A stretch of DNA of 64,000 nucleotides from Deltaproteobacteria bacterium (lineage in GTDB: Bacteria; Desulfobacterota; Desulfomonilia; UBA1062), in assembly GCA_018436855.1 (NCBI GenBank), contig JAHDKO010000015.1:62001-126000 (forward strand), in the 5' to 3' direction. Below, in pieces: positions 9,286-16,825 of this stretch. Position 1 is the first letter of the stretch; each line of letters begins with the position of its first letter. Below the pieces are notes generated by a model, which worked only from the letters and a program-made list of their open reading frames with translations, did not search any database and had not been told where the DNA came from. The position numbers and the translations under genes were made by a program.

Positions 9286-10938
9286 TTACGGGGAAATTGA
9301 GAGCGAGTTCTCGAGAATGTAGTCGTATGCGGCAAGCGCCGCCTTTGCCCCTGCCCCTGCAGCGACCACGATCTGCTTTTCCGGCTCGTCGGTGACGTCG
9401 CCCGCCGCAAAGAGCCCGGGTACTTCGGTGGACTGATCGCGCCCCACCGGGACCTCGCCGTTCTCGTTGAGGGTCAGGAGGTCCTTGAGTGCATCGGCAT
9501 TCGGTTTCAGGCCGATCTCCAGAAACACCCCGTCCACCTGCAGATCGAACCGGGTACTGCCGTCGACCGATGCCACCCGGATTCCCTGGAGCTTCTCCCC
9601 GCCGAGAAACTCCTCCACCCGCATGCCGGGGTGAAGCCTCACGTTCCGGTTGCTCTTCACCTCGTTTATGAGGACCGGATCCGCCTGGAAATCGTTCAGG
9701 ATGTTTATGACATGGATCTCCCGGGCAAAGGGGAGGAGGTCCCGCGCCGAGGAAAAGGCCGAGTTTCCCCCTCCGACCACGGCAATGGATTTGTCCCGGT
9801 AGATCGGGGCGTCGCAGGTGGCACAGAAAGCGATTCCCTTGCCGATGAACCGGCTTTCACCGGGCACGCCGAGCGTGCGGTATTCCTTGCCGGCGCAGAA
9901 AATGACCGAACGGGCCTTGAAGGTGGTTCCATCAGAAGTCTCCAGGTGGAATACGCCGTTGTCCTTGGTGATGGAGCTCACCGTCACGTCGAACAGCTCT
10001 GCAATGGGGTAGCGCTCCACATGGTCTCTGAACTGACGCGCCAGGTCCTGACCGTTGATATCCGGGGTTCCCAGCCAGTTGTCGACGCTCGCGGTATTGG
10101 TGATCTGGCCGCCCACTCGGCTGCCGATGAGCGCGAGGTCGAGATCTTTGCGTGCGGCGTACACGGCGGCCGAGAGCGCGGCCGGACCGGCGCCCACGAT
10201 GATGGTCTGATACACCCTCTCGGGGTCCACTTCCGTGGCATAACGCTCTCCCCTGGCCTCGCGCATCTGGGCGTCGATACGATCGTACACGTGGGGCTTG
10301 ACCAGTTTCAGGATCTCCATGATGGCCTCGAAGGCAGGGAGCGCACCCTCGAAGGCGGGGAACTCGTTGATGACCGTCCGGGGAACCCCCTGTACGAAGT
10401 ATCTCTGAACGAGCTGGGGGAACTCCGCGGCGTCGATCATGTCCGCACGGATGTTCTCGTTGGCAACGGCCATCTGGTGGGCGAGGTGCACCATCTGGGG
10501 ACAGTAGGGACAGGTGAGGGTGATCATGACCTCCAGGTGCACCGGCACGTCGATGAGCAGGAGGATGTCTTCGATTTCTTTTCCCAGGCCCGAGGTTCCA
10601 CGGGATACCATGCGGATCGCCTCGATGAGCGAGCTGAATTCATACCCTGCCGTGACCCCGTAGAAGCGGATGCCGTAGTCCTGATCCCCGATGACCGCGG
10701 TGCCGGGCACCTTGGCGATACCGTACTCCCGGGCCTTGCCGGAATCCTTCACCAGGTCGTAAACTTCCAGGGAGAGCTTGCCGGAGAGCCCGGCAACGGT
10801 GCGGAGAAGTTGGTCCTGCTGCCTGCATGTTTCGCAGGCCATTTCCTGGGTGAAAAAGACCAGCTTCACGGGTTGCTTCAGCCCTGCCAGAATCGACTGG
10901 AGCTCGCGTCTGGTCTTCTCATCGATCATCTGCGGCAT
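9286..10938 (-). CDS. Thioredoxin reductase-like flavoprotein fused to a tandem thioredoxin-fold module (AhpF/PDO-like)
   Basis: The N-terminal 200 residues form two thioredoxin folds with CXXC motifs at about residues 35-38 (CETC) and 143-146 (CPYC). The rest is a thioredoxin reductase with the FAD motif VGAGPAALSAA, the redox pair in FCATCDAP, the NADPH-binding VVGGGNSA and the C-terminal FAAGDV. AhpF has the same order, but its first fold lacks the CXXC. Here both are intact, as in archaeal-type protein disulfide oxidoreductases. The start at 10938 is preferred over a longer frame because GGAGGTG precedes it by 6-7 bases. No ahpC lies beside it, so its acceptor is unknown. Confidence 0.88.
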   Translation of the reverse strand: MPQMIDEKTRRELQSILAGLKQPVKLVFFTQEMACETCRQQDQLLRTVAGLSGKLSLEVYDLVKDSGKAREYGIAKVPGTAVIGDQDYGIRFYGVTAGYEFSSLIEAIRMVSRGTSGLGKEIEDILLLIDVPVHLEVMITLTCPYCPQMVHLAHQMAVANENIRADMIDAAEFPQLVQRYFVQGVPRTVINEFPAFEGALPAFEAIMEILKLVKPHVYDRIDAQMREARGERYATEVDPERVYQTIIVGAGPAALSAAVYAARKDLDLALIGSRVGGQITNTASVDNWLGTPDINGQDLARQFRDHVERYPIAELFDVTVSSITKDNGVFHLETSDGTTFKARSVIFCAGKEYRTLGVPGESRFIGKGIAFCATCDAPIYRDKSIAVVGGGNSAFSSARDLLPFAREIHVINILNDFQADPVLINEVKSNRNVRLHPGMRVEEFLGGEKLQGIRVASVDGSTRFDLQVDGVFLEIGLKPNADALKDLLTLNENGEVPVGRDQSTEVPGLFAAGDVTDEPEKQIVVAAGAGAKAALAAYDYILENSLSISP

Positions 10939-11099
10939 AGACACACCTCCGTTTCGGCTGTGTACCCGGCGCTCCCGGTTCCGGCCCCTGCGCCGAGGAA
11001 AAAGATCCCTTGGGATGACGCCCCGGGCTGCACGCACACGCGCGCGATAGCGCCTTGAGTTTATAGTAACGTCTGTGTGCCCATTGTCTACCCGGCGGG

Positions 11100-12695
11100 T
11101 CAGGACAGGAGATCGAGAAGGTGCACCCTCCAGGGGCCGAGCTCGACATACAACCCATCGGCGGTCACCTCGTCGAGTGAGCGGATGTAGATCTCCTCGG
11201 TCAGGGCGTCACCAAAGGCGAGGGGATGTCCGGAAACGAACTCAGGCGGTATCCGGAGCCTGCCCTGTGCCGCGGCGTCAGAATAGTTCACGCACACGAG
11301 CTTGAGCCTTTTCCCGCCGTGCCACAGCCAGGCAAGCAGGCTGTCGGAGCTCATGTTCCCTTCCCATGCAGGCCTGACGTCGAGCTGCTTCCAGGTTCCC
11401 GTTGCCATGGGCTCCTCCGAGCTGAAGGCCAGCAAGGTCTCGTAGAACCGCGCCATCTCGGGGTCGGCGTGCTCTTCGGCCTTTCTCGCGAGCTGGACCG
11501 GCACGCGGACTGCACAGCCCTCTGTCTGACCTTCGTGAAAGAGATGGAGACCGGGCAGGGTGGCCATGACAGAAGCTGCAGCGAGTGATCGCTCCCTCCC
11601 GAAGGCAGAGGCCGACCTTGGCTCGTCATGGTTTTCGATGAAGCGCAGGCACTGCCGCTGCACGCCTTCGTCGATTCGCACATACTGCCTCAGCTCCCGG
11701 GGGGAGGCATGCAGCATGAGATCGTACAGGGATTTGTCGTAGGTGTAGTCAAAGCCCAGGTCCCGGAGCCTTTGTTCGAGCCCCCAGTAGGCCTCGGCGA
11801 TAAAAACGAATCCCGGCCGTACCGCCCTGACCGCGGAGACGGCCTCTTCCCAGAACTCCGTCTCCGGGGGCCTCTGATTCTGCGCGTATTTTCCCCAGGT
11901 GGCGGCAAACACCTCGCTGAGTGCGAGCATGGCCATGTCGCACCGGACTCCGTCGGCATATTCCGCAATGCGTCTGAGCTCTGCCGCGAGCGCATCCCGC
12001 GCCCGGGCCGAGAAAAAGTCAACCTGCACAGTGTCGCTCCACGGCGGAAAATGCGGGTCTCGCCCGTGGGCCAGGATACGGCCCTGTCCGGTGCGAAAAA
12101 ACAAAGCAGGGTCGCGCTTCATGTCCTCCCTGCTCCCCCGGACGAAGCAGTCCGGCATGCTCTCCGTCCAGGGGTGATCCACGGCCAGGTGGTTGGGCAC
12201 AAAGTCCAGAACGAGGCGCATGCCCATCTCATTGATGACGCTTTTAGCCCGGAGCAGATCCTGATCCGTGCCGAGAAGCGGATCGATGCGATACGAGCGG
12301 ACGGCGTACGGAGAGCCCGCAACGTCGTCCTCACCCCAGCCGGGAAGGGCCTCGCCGTAGGCCAGCCTCAGCCCCTCGTCGTCGAGGGCGCATCTCCGGG
12401 AGGCGGGGCTTCGCATCCACACCCCCATGAACCAGACAAGGGAGAACCCGCGGGAGGCGATCTCTTCCCACTCGCTGCGCGGTATGGCCCCCAGGGTCAG
12501 GTCCGGACCGTATTTCCTCCGCATGCGGTCCATGAAGGCAAACGAGTGTATCTCCAGGAGATGGAGGCTCGACCGCCCGGTTCCGTCCTGAGCGCGGGCA
12601 GGGGTTTCACGGCCGCATTCCCTTCCGCCTGCCCCGGGAAGGGATGCAGAGCCTGCTGTGGAAACCTCCCTGTTGATCGGATTGTTCTGCATCAC
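11100..12695 (-). CDS. Alpha-amylase family (GH13) glycoside hydrolase
   Basis: This is a 531-residue (beta/alpha)8 enzyme of glycoside hydrolase family 13. All expected active-site strands can be seen: VLDFVPNHLA (region I), GVRCDMAM (region II with the nucleophile Asp), FIAEAYWG (region III acid/base Glu) and FIENHDEPR (region IV Asp). The C-terminal beta domain completes the family length. There is no signal peptide, so it acts in the cytoplasm, probably on glycogen-like or maltodextrin substrates. No other glycogen gene is adjacent. The first 45 residues are low in family similarity and the start could be later. Confidence 0.85.
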   Translation of the reverse strand: MMQNNPINREVSTAGSASLPGAGGRECGRETPARAQDGTGRSSLHLLEIHSFAFMDRMRRKYGPDLTLGAIPRSEWEEIASRGFSLVWFMGVWMRSPASRRCALDDEGLRLAYGEALPGWGEDDVAGSPYAVRSYRIDPLLGTDQDLLRAKSVINEMGMRLVLDFVPNHLAVDHPWTESMPDCFVRGSREDMKRDPALFFRTGQGRILAHGRDPHFPPWSDTVQVDFFSARARDALAAELRRIAEYADGVRCDMAMLALSEVFAATWGKYAQNQRPPETEFWEEAVSAVRAVRPGFVFIAEAYWGLEQRLRDLGFDYTYDKSLYDLMLHASPRELRQYVRIDEGVQRQCLRFIENHDEPRSASAFGRERSLAAASVMATLPGLHLFHEGQTEGCAVRVPVQLARKAEEHADPEMARFYETLLAFSSEEPMATGTWKQLDVRPAWEGNMSSDSLLAWLWHGGKRLKLVCVNYSDAAAQGRLRIPPEFVSGHPLAFGDALTEEIYIRSLDEVTADGLYVELGPWRVHLLDLLS

Positions 12696-12786
12696 ACATC
12701 AGCCGCCTTTCCTGCTTTACTTTCCACCGCAGCTGGAGCCCGGATCGGGCTCCAGCGGTCCAAGACCGTGCCGTTCGCTATATTTA

Positions 12787-13275
12787 TCAGGGTCCTATGG
12801 CCACGGACACCCGCTCGGGCTCAAGGGCCTTTTCCAGGTCCCGGGGGTCCATCTCAACCATGAACCCCCGCTTGCCCCCATTGATAAAGATTCTGTCGAG
12901 ATCGAGAATCGACGACTCCACAAAAACCCTGAGCCGCTCCCGCGTGCCGAAAGGACTGATTCCTCCCACCTGGTAGCCGGTGCACCTCTGTGCCGTCTTC
13001 ACGTCGCAGGGGCCCGCCCGCTTCACGCCGAGCCGGCGTGCGAGCGTCTTGGAGGAGACCTCGCAATCGCCGTGCATGAGCACGATGACGGGCTGTCTTT
13101 CGTCGATGTCCATCAGCAGGGTTTTGATCACCCGGTGCTCAGGAACGCTCAGGGTGGTCGCGGCCTGCCTGGTGCCCCCATGCTCCACAAAGGGATACCG
13201 GTGAGGGACGAAGTCGATACCCTTCGCCCTGAGAAACCGCACTGCCTGGGTGATGGGATATTCGTCTTTTCTCAT
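12787..13275 (-). CDS. ybaK: YbaK/EbsC-type Cys-tRNA(Pro) deacylase
   Basis: The protein is of normal length for YbaK (162 residues). It contains the family landmarks: KTLLMDI near residue 50, the catalytic lysine neighbourhood, and the GYQVGGISPFGTRE loop, followed by IFINGGKRGFMVEMDPRDL. Enzymes of this group hydrolyse misacylated Cys-tRNA(Pro) in trans. It is transcribed on its own on the minus strand between the GH13 gene and the cytochrome b gene. The substrate assignment rests on family knowledge only. Confidence 0.88.
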   Translation of the reverse strand: MRKDEYPITQAVRFLRAKGIDFVPHRYPFVEHGGTRQAATTLSVPEHRVIKTLLMDIDERQPVIVLMHGDCEVSSKTLARRLGVKRAGPCDVKTAQRCTGYQVGGISPFGTRERLRVFVESSILDLDRIFINGGKRGFMVEMDPRDLEKALEPERVSVAIGP

Positions 13276-13480
13276 GGCGATTTCTTATCTTATATCATCT
13301 CAGACTCGGGTTTCAACCCGGGCTTCCTGTCAGATTGATGGGCGAATGCCGCGTGCCGGGTTCGCGACCGGCCCTTCGGGCCGGGATTCGGATCGTGCTT
13401 TGCCCCGGAACGTGCCCGCCGGCGCGCCTTGAGGCCCGGGCTTTTTCTCGGGGCAAGGGCTTGAGCATCGGGTGGCTTTT

Positions 13481-14341
13481 CTAAGGCTTTTGGCCGGGGA
13501 AGGAATCTTCCCGATCGTCTCCTGAGTCAATGTGGCCGGAGTCCGCGGCTTCTCGCGCGTCTTCGCAGGCCGCGCAGGCGCCCGGGTCTTCCTGCACGGG
13601 CACCTCCTGCACGGGAAATTCCCGTATGGGGGCTTCCGGGTCATCCTGCGGCGGGGCGGTCCGCGCGCGCGGCATGATCTCGTCCAGCCACAGGGGATGG
13701 CGCGCCTTCGCGTAATCCAGAGAGATGTATCCCGTGAAGATGGAGCGCACCATGGGACGGTTGGGCTTGATGATGATGGCAGCCATGTGCGCGACAAAGG
13801 CGAGCACGAACAGGACAAAAAAGATGTTGTGAACCCAGGTCGCCCACATCACCAGGACGTAGGACATGTCGGGTGCGTAGACATTCTTGTAGGTCTTGAT
13901 CAGGCCGGAGACGATGAGGCCTGCAATAATGACGGCCATGCCCGCATAGGCCAGCCTCTGCTCGGGCAGGTACTTATGGAAGGCGGGCTCCTCACCCCGG
14001 CCCAGGAAGCTCTTGATCACCTCCACCGACGCCTTCAGATCACCCTTTTTCGGGAGCATGTCCGTGTGGCCCTGGAGCCCGTGATACACGACGTGGAACA
14101 GGGACGCCGCGACGAAGACCACCGATGCCGCATAATGGAGCTGAAGAGAAAAGATGAAGTCCCCGGACCATGTCATGCCGGGCAGGTCGGTGATGTAGTA
14201 GCGCCCGGCGATGGGAAGCTCGAAGATGCCCGTGATCACCAGGACGAGGCCGGAGAGGGCCACGGCCCAGTGTTCCGCGACCTCGACAAGGCTGTGGCGC
14301 CGGATGAGATCCTTCTTTTTTCCGGTCTCGGGATTCATCAT
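13481..14341 (-). CDS. Membrane cytochrome b subunit (formate dehydrogenase gamma-like)
   Basis: This 286-residue integral membrane protein has four hydrophobic segments and the histidine pattern of FdnI/FdoI-type diheme cytochromes: HSLVEVAEHW at the start of helix 1, LQLHYAAS and SLFHVVYHG in helix 2, and WVHNIFF with FVAHMAA in helix 4. It would pass electrons between the upstream iron-sulfur subunit and the quinone pool. A hydrophilic tail of about 60 residues rich in acidic residues, with the motif CAACEDA, extends past the family core. The start overlaps the stop of the ferredoxin gene by ATGA, so the two are translationally coupled. No molybdopterin catalytic subunit is present. Confidence 0.85.
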   Translation of the reverse strand: MMNPETGKKKDLIRRHSLVEVAEHWAVALSGLVLVITGIFELPIAGRYYITDLPGMTWSGDFIFSLQLHYAASVVFVAASLFHVVYHGLQGHTDMLPKKGDLKASVEVIKSFLGRGEEPAFHKYLPEQRLAYAGMAVIIAGLIVSGLIKTYKNVYAPDMSYVLVMWATWVHNIFFVLFVLAFVAHMAAIIIKPNRPMVRSIFTGYISLDYAKARHPLWLDEIMPRARTAPPQDDPEAPIREFPVQEVPVQEDPGACAACEDAREAADSGHIDSGDDREDSFPGQKP

Positions 14342-15342
14342 TTTTTCTGCTCCTCTTCGGGGCTGCCGTTCTTCCTGCCCTTCAGGGCGCCCGCCACGGC
14401 CAGGACCCCCGCTGTCAGGCCGATGGCCGGAGACAGGAGCACCGAGTTGCCCAGGCTGTCGGTCTTTGCCATCCGCCGCTGAACCGGGGCCATATGAGGC
14501 CTTCCGGGACCCTTTTCGATGGCGGCGTCGATCTTCTCGAAGGGTATGGGCGAGACATAGAGCGTCGCGGTGCCGCCGTTTTCCTCCCTGCCGTAGAGGT
14601 GGCCGCCCATTCGGTCGGCCCGCCTCAGGGCCTCGGCGTGGATGACGTCCCGGGGCCCGGAGAGCAGGGCGTTTCTGGGGCAGGCGTCCACGCATACCGG
14701 GTTTTTCCCCTCAAGCAGCCTGTCGTGGCACAGGTCGCACTTGAACATGACCCCGTTTCCGGCCAGCGTGGGCGCGATCTGCAGATAGATGCCAACCCCT
14801 GACTGGCGCTGGGGAATGTTCCAGGGACAGACCGTGCGGCACTTGGCCCCGCCGAAGCAGACCTCGCTGTCGATCACCACTGCCCCGGTCTTATGCTTGT
14901 GGTTGGCCGCAAAGGGGCATATGGTCGCGCAGGCTGGATTGTCGCAGTGCATGCACCGCCTGGGGATGTTGAGGAACCACCTTTTACCGTCGTGCTCCGC
15001 CTCCGCCTTGTGGATGAATAGATAGTTGTAGGGGGTGAGCCTGCCGGTCAGGTGTTTCCTGTCCGAGAAGTCCTCGATCTTTCCGCGGGGGAACAACTCG
15101 GGCAGGGGGTCCACGGGCTCGGGAACCTGCCGGAGGTTCTTTTCCCTGCAGGCCTGGATGCAGGCGGGAGTCTCCCGGTCGGGACACCCGTCGCACAGGC
15201 TGATATCGATCAGGGTCGCCACGGCGCCCCCGGTGCCTGTACGGGCGTGGACCGATGAGCCCAGGCCCGCTGACACGGCTGCGGTCATGGCTGCCTTGAG
15301 CAGGGTCCTGCGCGAGATTCCATGTTTTTTCCCATCAGTCAT
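14338..15342 (-). CDS. Tat-exported ferredoxin-type iron-sulfur subunit (FdnH-like)
   Basis: The first 35 residues are a twin-arginine signal (SRRTLLKAAMTAAVSAG). Four cysteine clusters follow, in the order CDGCPD/CIQAC, CMHCDNPACATICPF, CFGGAKCRTVCPW and CDLCHDR/CVDACPRN, as expected for a four-[4Fe-4S] subunit of molybdopterin oxidoreductases. Near residues 300-325 a hydrophobic stretch (LLSPAIGLTAGVLAVAGAL) could anchor it in the membrane next to the cytochrome b encoded by the overlapping downstream gene. The usual large catalytic subunit is absent from both sides. The HesB-like selenoprotein gene lies 71 bases upstream in the same direction and is probably in the same operon. Confidence 0.87.
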   Translation of the reverse strand: MTDGKKHGISRRTLLKAAMTAAVSAGLGSSVHARTGTGGAVATLIDISLCDGCPDRETPACIQACREKNLRQVPEPVDPLPELFPRGKIEDFSDRKHLTGRLTPYNYLFIHKAEAEHDGKRWFLNIPRRCMHCDNPACATICPFAANHKHKTGAVVIDSEVCFGGAKCRTVCPWNIPQRQSGVGIYLQIAPTLAGNGVMFKCDLCHDRLLEGKNPVCVDACPRNALLSGPRDVIHAEALRRADRMGGHLYGREENGGTATLYVSPIPFEKIDAAIEKGPGRPHMAPVQRRMAKTDSLGNSVLLSPAIGLTAGVLAVAGALKGRKNGSPEEEQKK

Positions 15343-15413
15343 TGCATCACCTCCGGATCAGTCAAGTCGATGCGGAGCAAAAATATCTCCCTGAGAATAT
15401 ACCACAGATGTCC

Positions 15414-15707
15414 TCATCCTGAACAGGAATTCGGAAGGCCCTGCGGATTGAGCCGGGAGATGACCCGCACGCCCAGAAACGACCCGTCGATAGTGATGTC
15501 GCCGGTGAGCTCCAGCACATCCTTTGCCACAACGAAGATGAATCCGTCTACCCGGAAGGCATGATCGCCGTCTTTCGGCTCATCCAGAGCCAGCCGCAGC
15601 TGCGGCCCTCCTCAACCGAAACCCGGATGGATGCGCACAACCGGATCGTCCCGCCGGGAGGTGAACCCGGCGAGCTGTTTTCTGCCGCCTTCGGTCAGTG
15701 TGATCAT
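15414..15707 (-). CDS. HesB/IscA-like selenoprotein with in-frame UGA (Sec at codon 32)
   Basis: Reading UGA at 15612-15614 as selenocysteine gives a 97-residue protein of the HesB/IscA fold. It begins MITLTEGGRKQLAGF, continues RIHPGFG-Sec-GGPQLRLALDEP, and runs through DGFIFVVAKDVLEL and ITIDGSFLGVRV to PNSCSG. In ordinary HesB proteins this first position is the cysteine of the GCGGP-LxLxLDE motif. The ORF has good coding sense on both sides of the UGA, an ideal AGGAGG 8 bases before ATG, and a hairpin 21-35 bases after the UGA. HesB-like selenoproteins are a known prokaryotic family. The alternative is a pseudogene with a nonsense mutation. It precedes the ferredoxin and cytochrome b genes. 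Confidence 0.82.
15577..15611 (-). promoter_or_regulatory. Candidate bacterial SECIS element
   Basis: Directly after the UGA, the mRNA can form GGCUC-UGGAU-GAGCC (15577-15591) with a 5-base loop containing two Gs, its apex 26-30 bases from the UGA. This fits the known spacing for bacterial SECIS hairpins. A second palindrome, GCCGCAGCTGCGGC, at 15593-15606 lies closer and may form the alternative stem. Confidence 0.5.
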
Positions 15708-15788
15708 CGGTAAATCCTCCTTTCATGGTTCATGACTTTTTGGTAGTACTGCCGATACCGGTTGTCGAGCATGTGAGGGAGAAAAACA

Positions 15789-15802
15789 TTGATCTGTATC
15801 AA
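15789..15802. promoter_or_regulatory. Perfect FNR-type box TTGAT-N4-ATCAA
   Basis: TTGATCTGTATCAA is an exact 5+5 inverted repeat with a 4-base spacer, the consensus of FNR/DNR regulators. It lies between the divergent selenoprotein gene (ATG at 15707, minus) and the Crp/Fnr gene (ATG at 15827, plus). The regulator itself has a recognition helix ETLSRVL of the matching class, so auto-regulation and control of the minus-strand operon are both likely. Confidence 0.75.
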
Positions 15803-15826
15803 GAAAACGAAAAACAGGGATTCGGC

Positions 15827-16519
15827 ATGGATGCGCTGAGTGTTTTGCTTCACATCCCGCTCTTTGCAGGCCTGCCTGCGGACCAGATGAGGATTCTCGC
15901 CGGCTGCGCCCGTGAGAAAAGCGTCCGAGCGGGACAGATGGTCTTCGCCGACGCCCAGGAATCTCGTGGACTCCACCTCGTGGTGTGGGGGAGGGTGAAG
16001 ATTTTCAAATCCGCTCCCGAAGGCCGGGAGCAGACAATCTTCGTCTTCGGGCCGGGGGAGCCCTTCTGCCTGACGGCCCTGACCGACCAGGTTTCCCCTG
16101 CGGGAGCCATGGCCCTGGAAGACACGCGGATTCTGCTCTTTCCCGCAGAGGTGCTCGAAGCGGTGGCCAGGAAGGAGCCCTCGCTGCTGTTCAACATGCT
16201 CCTGGCCCTTTCCCGCAGGCTCAAGGAATCCATCGACCTGATCGAGTCGCTCTCGCTCAAGGAGATTCCCCAGCGGCTCGCCGCCTTCCTGGTCAATTCC
16301 CTCGATCAGGAGGGCCGGGACGAGCGGATCGATCTGCGCTTTCCGCACAGGGAGCTGGCAAAGATCATCGGTGCCACGCCCGAGACACTCTCGCGGGTTC
16401 TGAAGCGCATGAGCGAGGACGGCCTCCTGAAGCTGGAGGGCCGGACCATAAAGATACTCTCCCGGCCGGGCCTGAACCTGATCGCTCAGGGCGGGCAGCC
16501 CCCCTCGGGCGATGGCTGA
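15827..16519 (+). CDS. Crp/Fnr family transcriptional regulator
   Basis: This is a 230-residue regulator with a cyclic-nucleotide-binding-type sensor domain (LLHIPLFAGLPADQMRIL, then MVFADAQES and the RVKIFKS strands). A dimerisation helix and a winged helix-turn-helix follow (FPHRELAKIIGATPETLSRVLKRM, about residues 165-190). The E-xx-SR pattern of the recognition helix is that of FNR-type proteins reading TTGAT. There is no N-terminal cysteine cluster as in E. coli FNR, so an NO/CO-heme or another signal is more likely than a [4Fe-4S] oxygen sensor. The start at 15827 fits the family; an ATG at 15725 in the same frame would place the FNR box inside the coding region. Confidence 0.87.
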   Translation: MDALSVLLHIPLFAGLPADQMRILAGCAREKSVRAGQMVFADAQESRGLHLVVWGRVKIFKSAPEGREQTIFVFGPGEPFCLTALTDQVSPAGAMALEDTRILLFPAEVLEAVARKEPSLLFNMLLALSRRLKESIDLIESLSLKEIPQRLAAFLVNSLDQEGRDERIDLRFPHRELAKIIGATPETLSRVLKRMSEDGLLKLEGRTIKILSRPGLNLIAQGGQPPSGDG

Positions 16520-16825
16520 CGCGCATGGAACCGCACGAGCTTTTCCGGGCCTCCATGTCCGGACGGTCGTGGCAGGCCTTCTCATCCCGCGGCCGTGCCG
16601 CCTCGCCGCTCAAGTATGCGGCAAAAAAATAGAATTCTTCCGCATACGGTGTCCCGAAAAAGGCAAAAAGGATAACGAAGTTCATCTACTGGTAAAAAAG
16701 GTGCAGGGAATTCAGCCCCGGAAGTTCCTTAATAAATCATGAATAATCAAAGAGTTGAGAACGTCTATTGAAAATTGATTATTCATTCGATATAATCCAT
16801 CTTTCGCAACCTGGCGAGAGAAACC
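16520..16825. other. Intergenic region upstream of pckG
   Basis: The 306 bases between the Crp/Fnr gene and pckG contain no coding-like frame. Their right end holds the pckG promoter listed separately; no clear terminator was seen at the left end. Confidence 0.5.
16768..16796 (+). promoter_or_regulatory. Sigma-70 type promoter of pckG
   Basis: TTGAAA at 16768-16773 and a perfect TATAAT at 16791-16796 are separated by 17 bases, in an AT-rich stretch 30-58 bases upstream of the PEP carboxykinase start. Confidence 0.7.

Noticed and set aside
9631-11058. A 475-codon plus-strand frame opposite the AhpF-like gene
   Set aside because: Shadow of the real minus-strand flavoprotein gene.
15725-15826. 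Longer N-terminus for the Crp/Fnr regulator starting at ATG 15725
   Set aside because: The family core begins just after the ATG at 15827, and the longer version would place the FNR box in the coding region.
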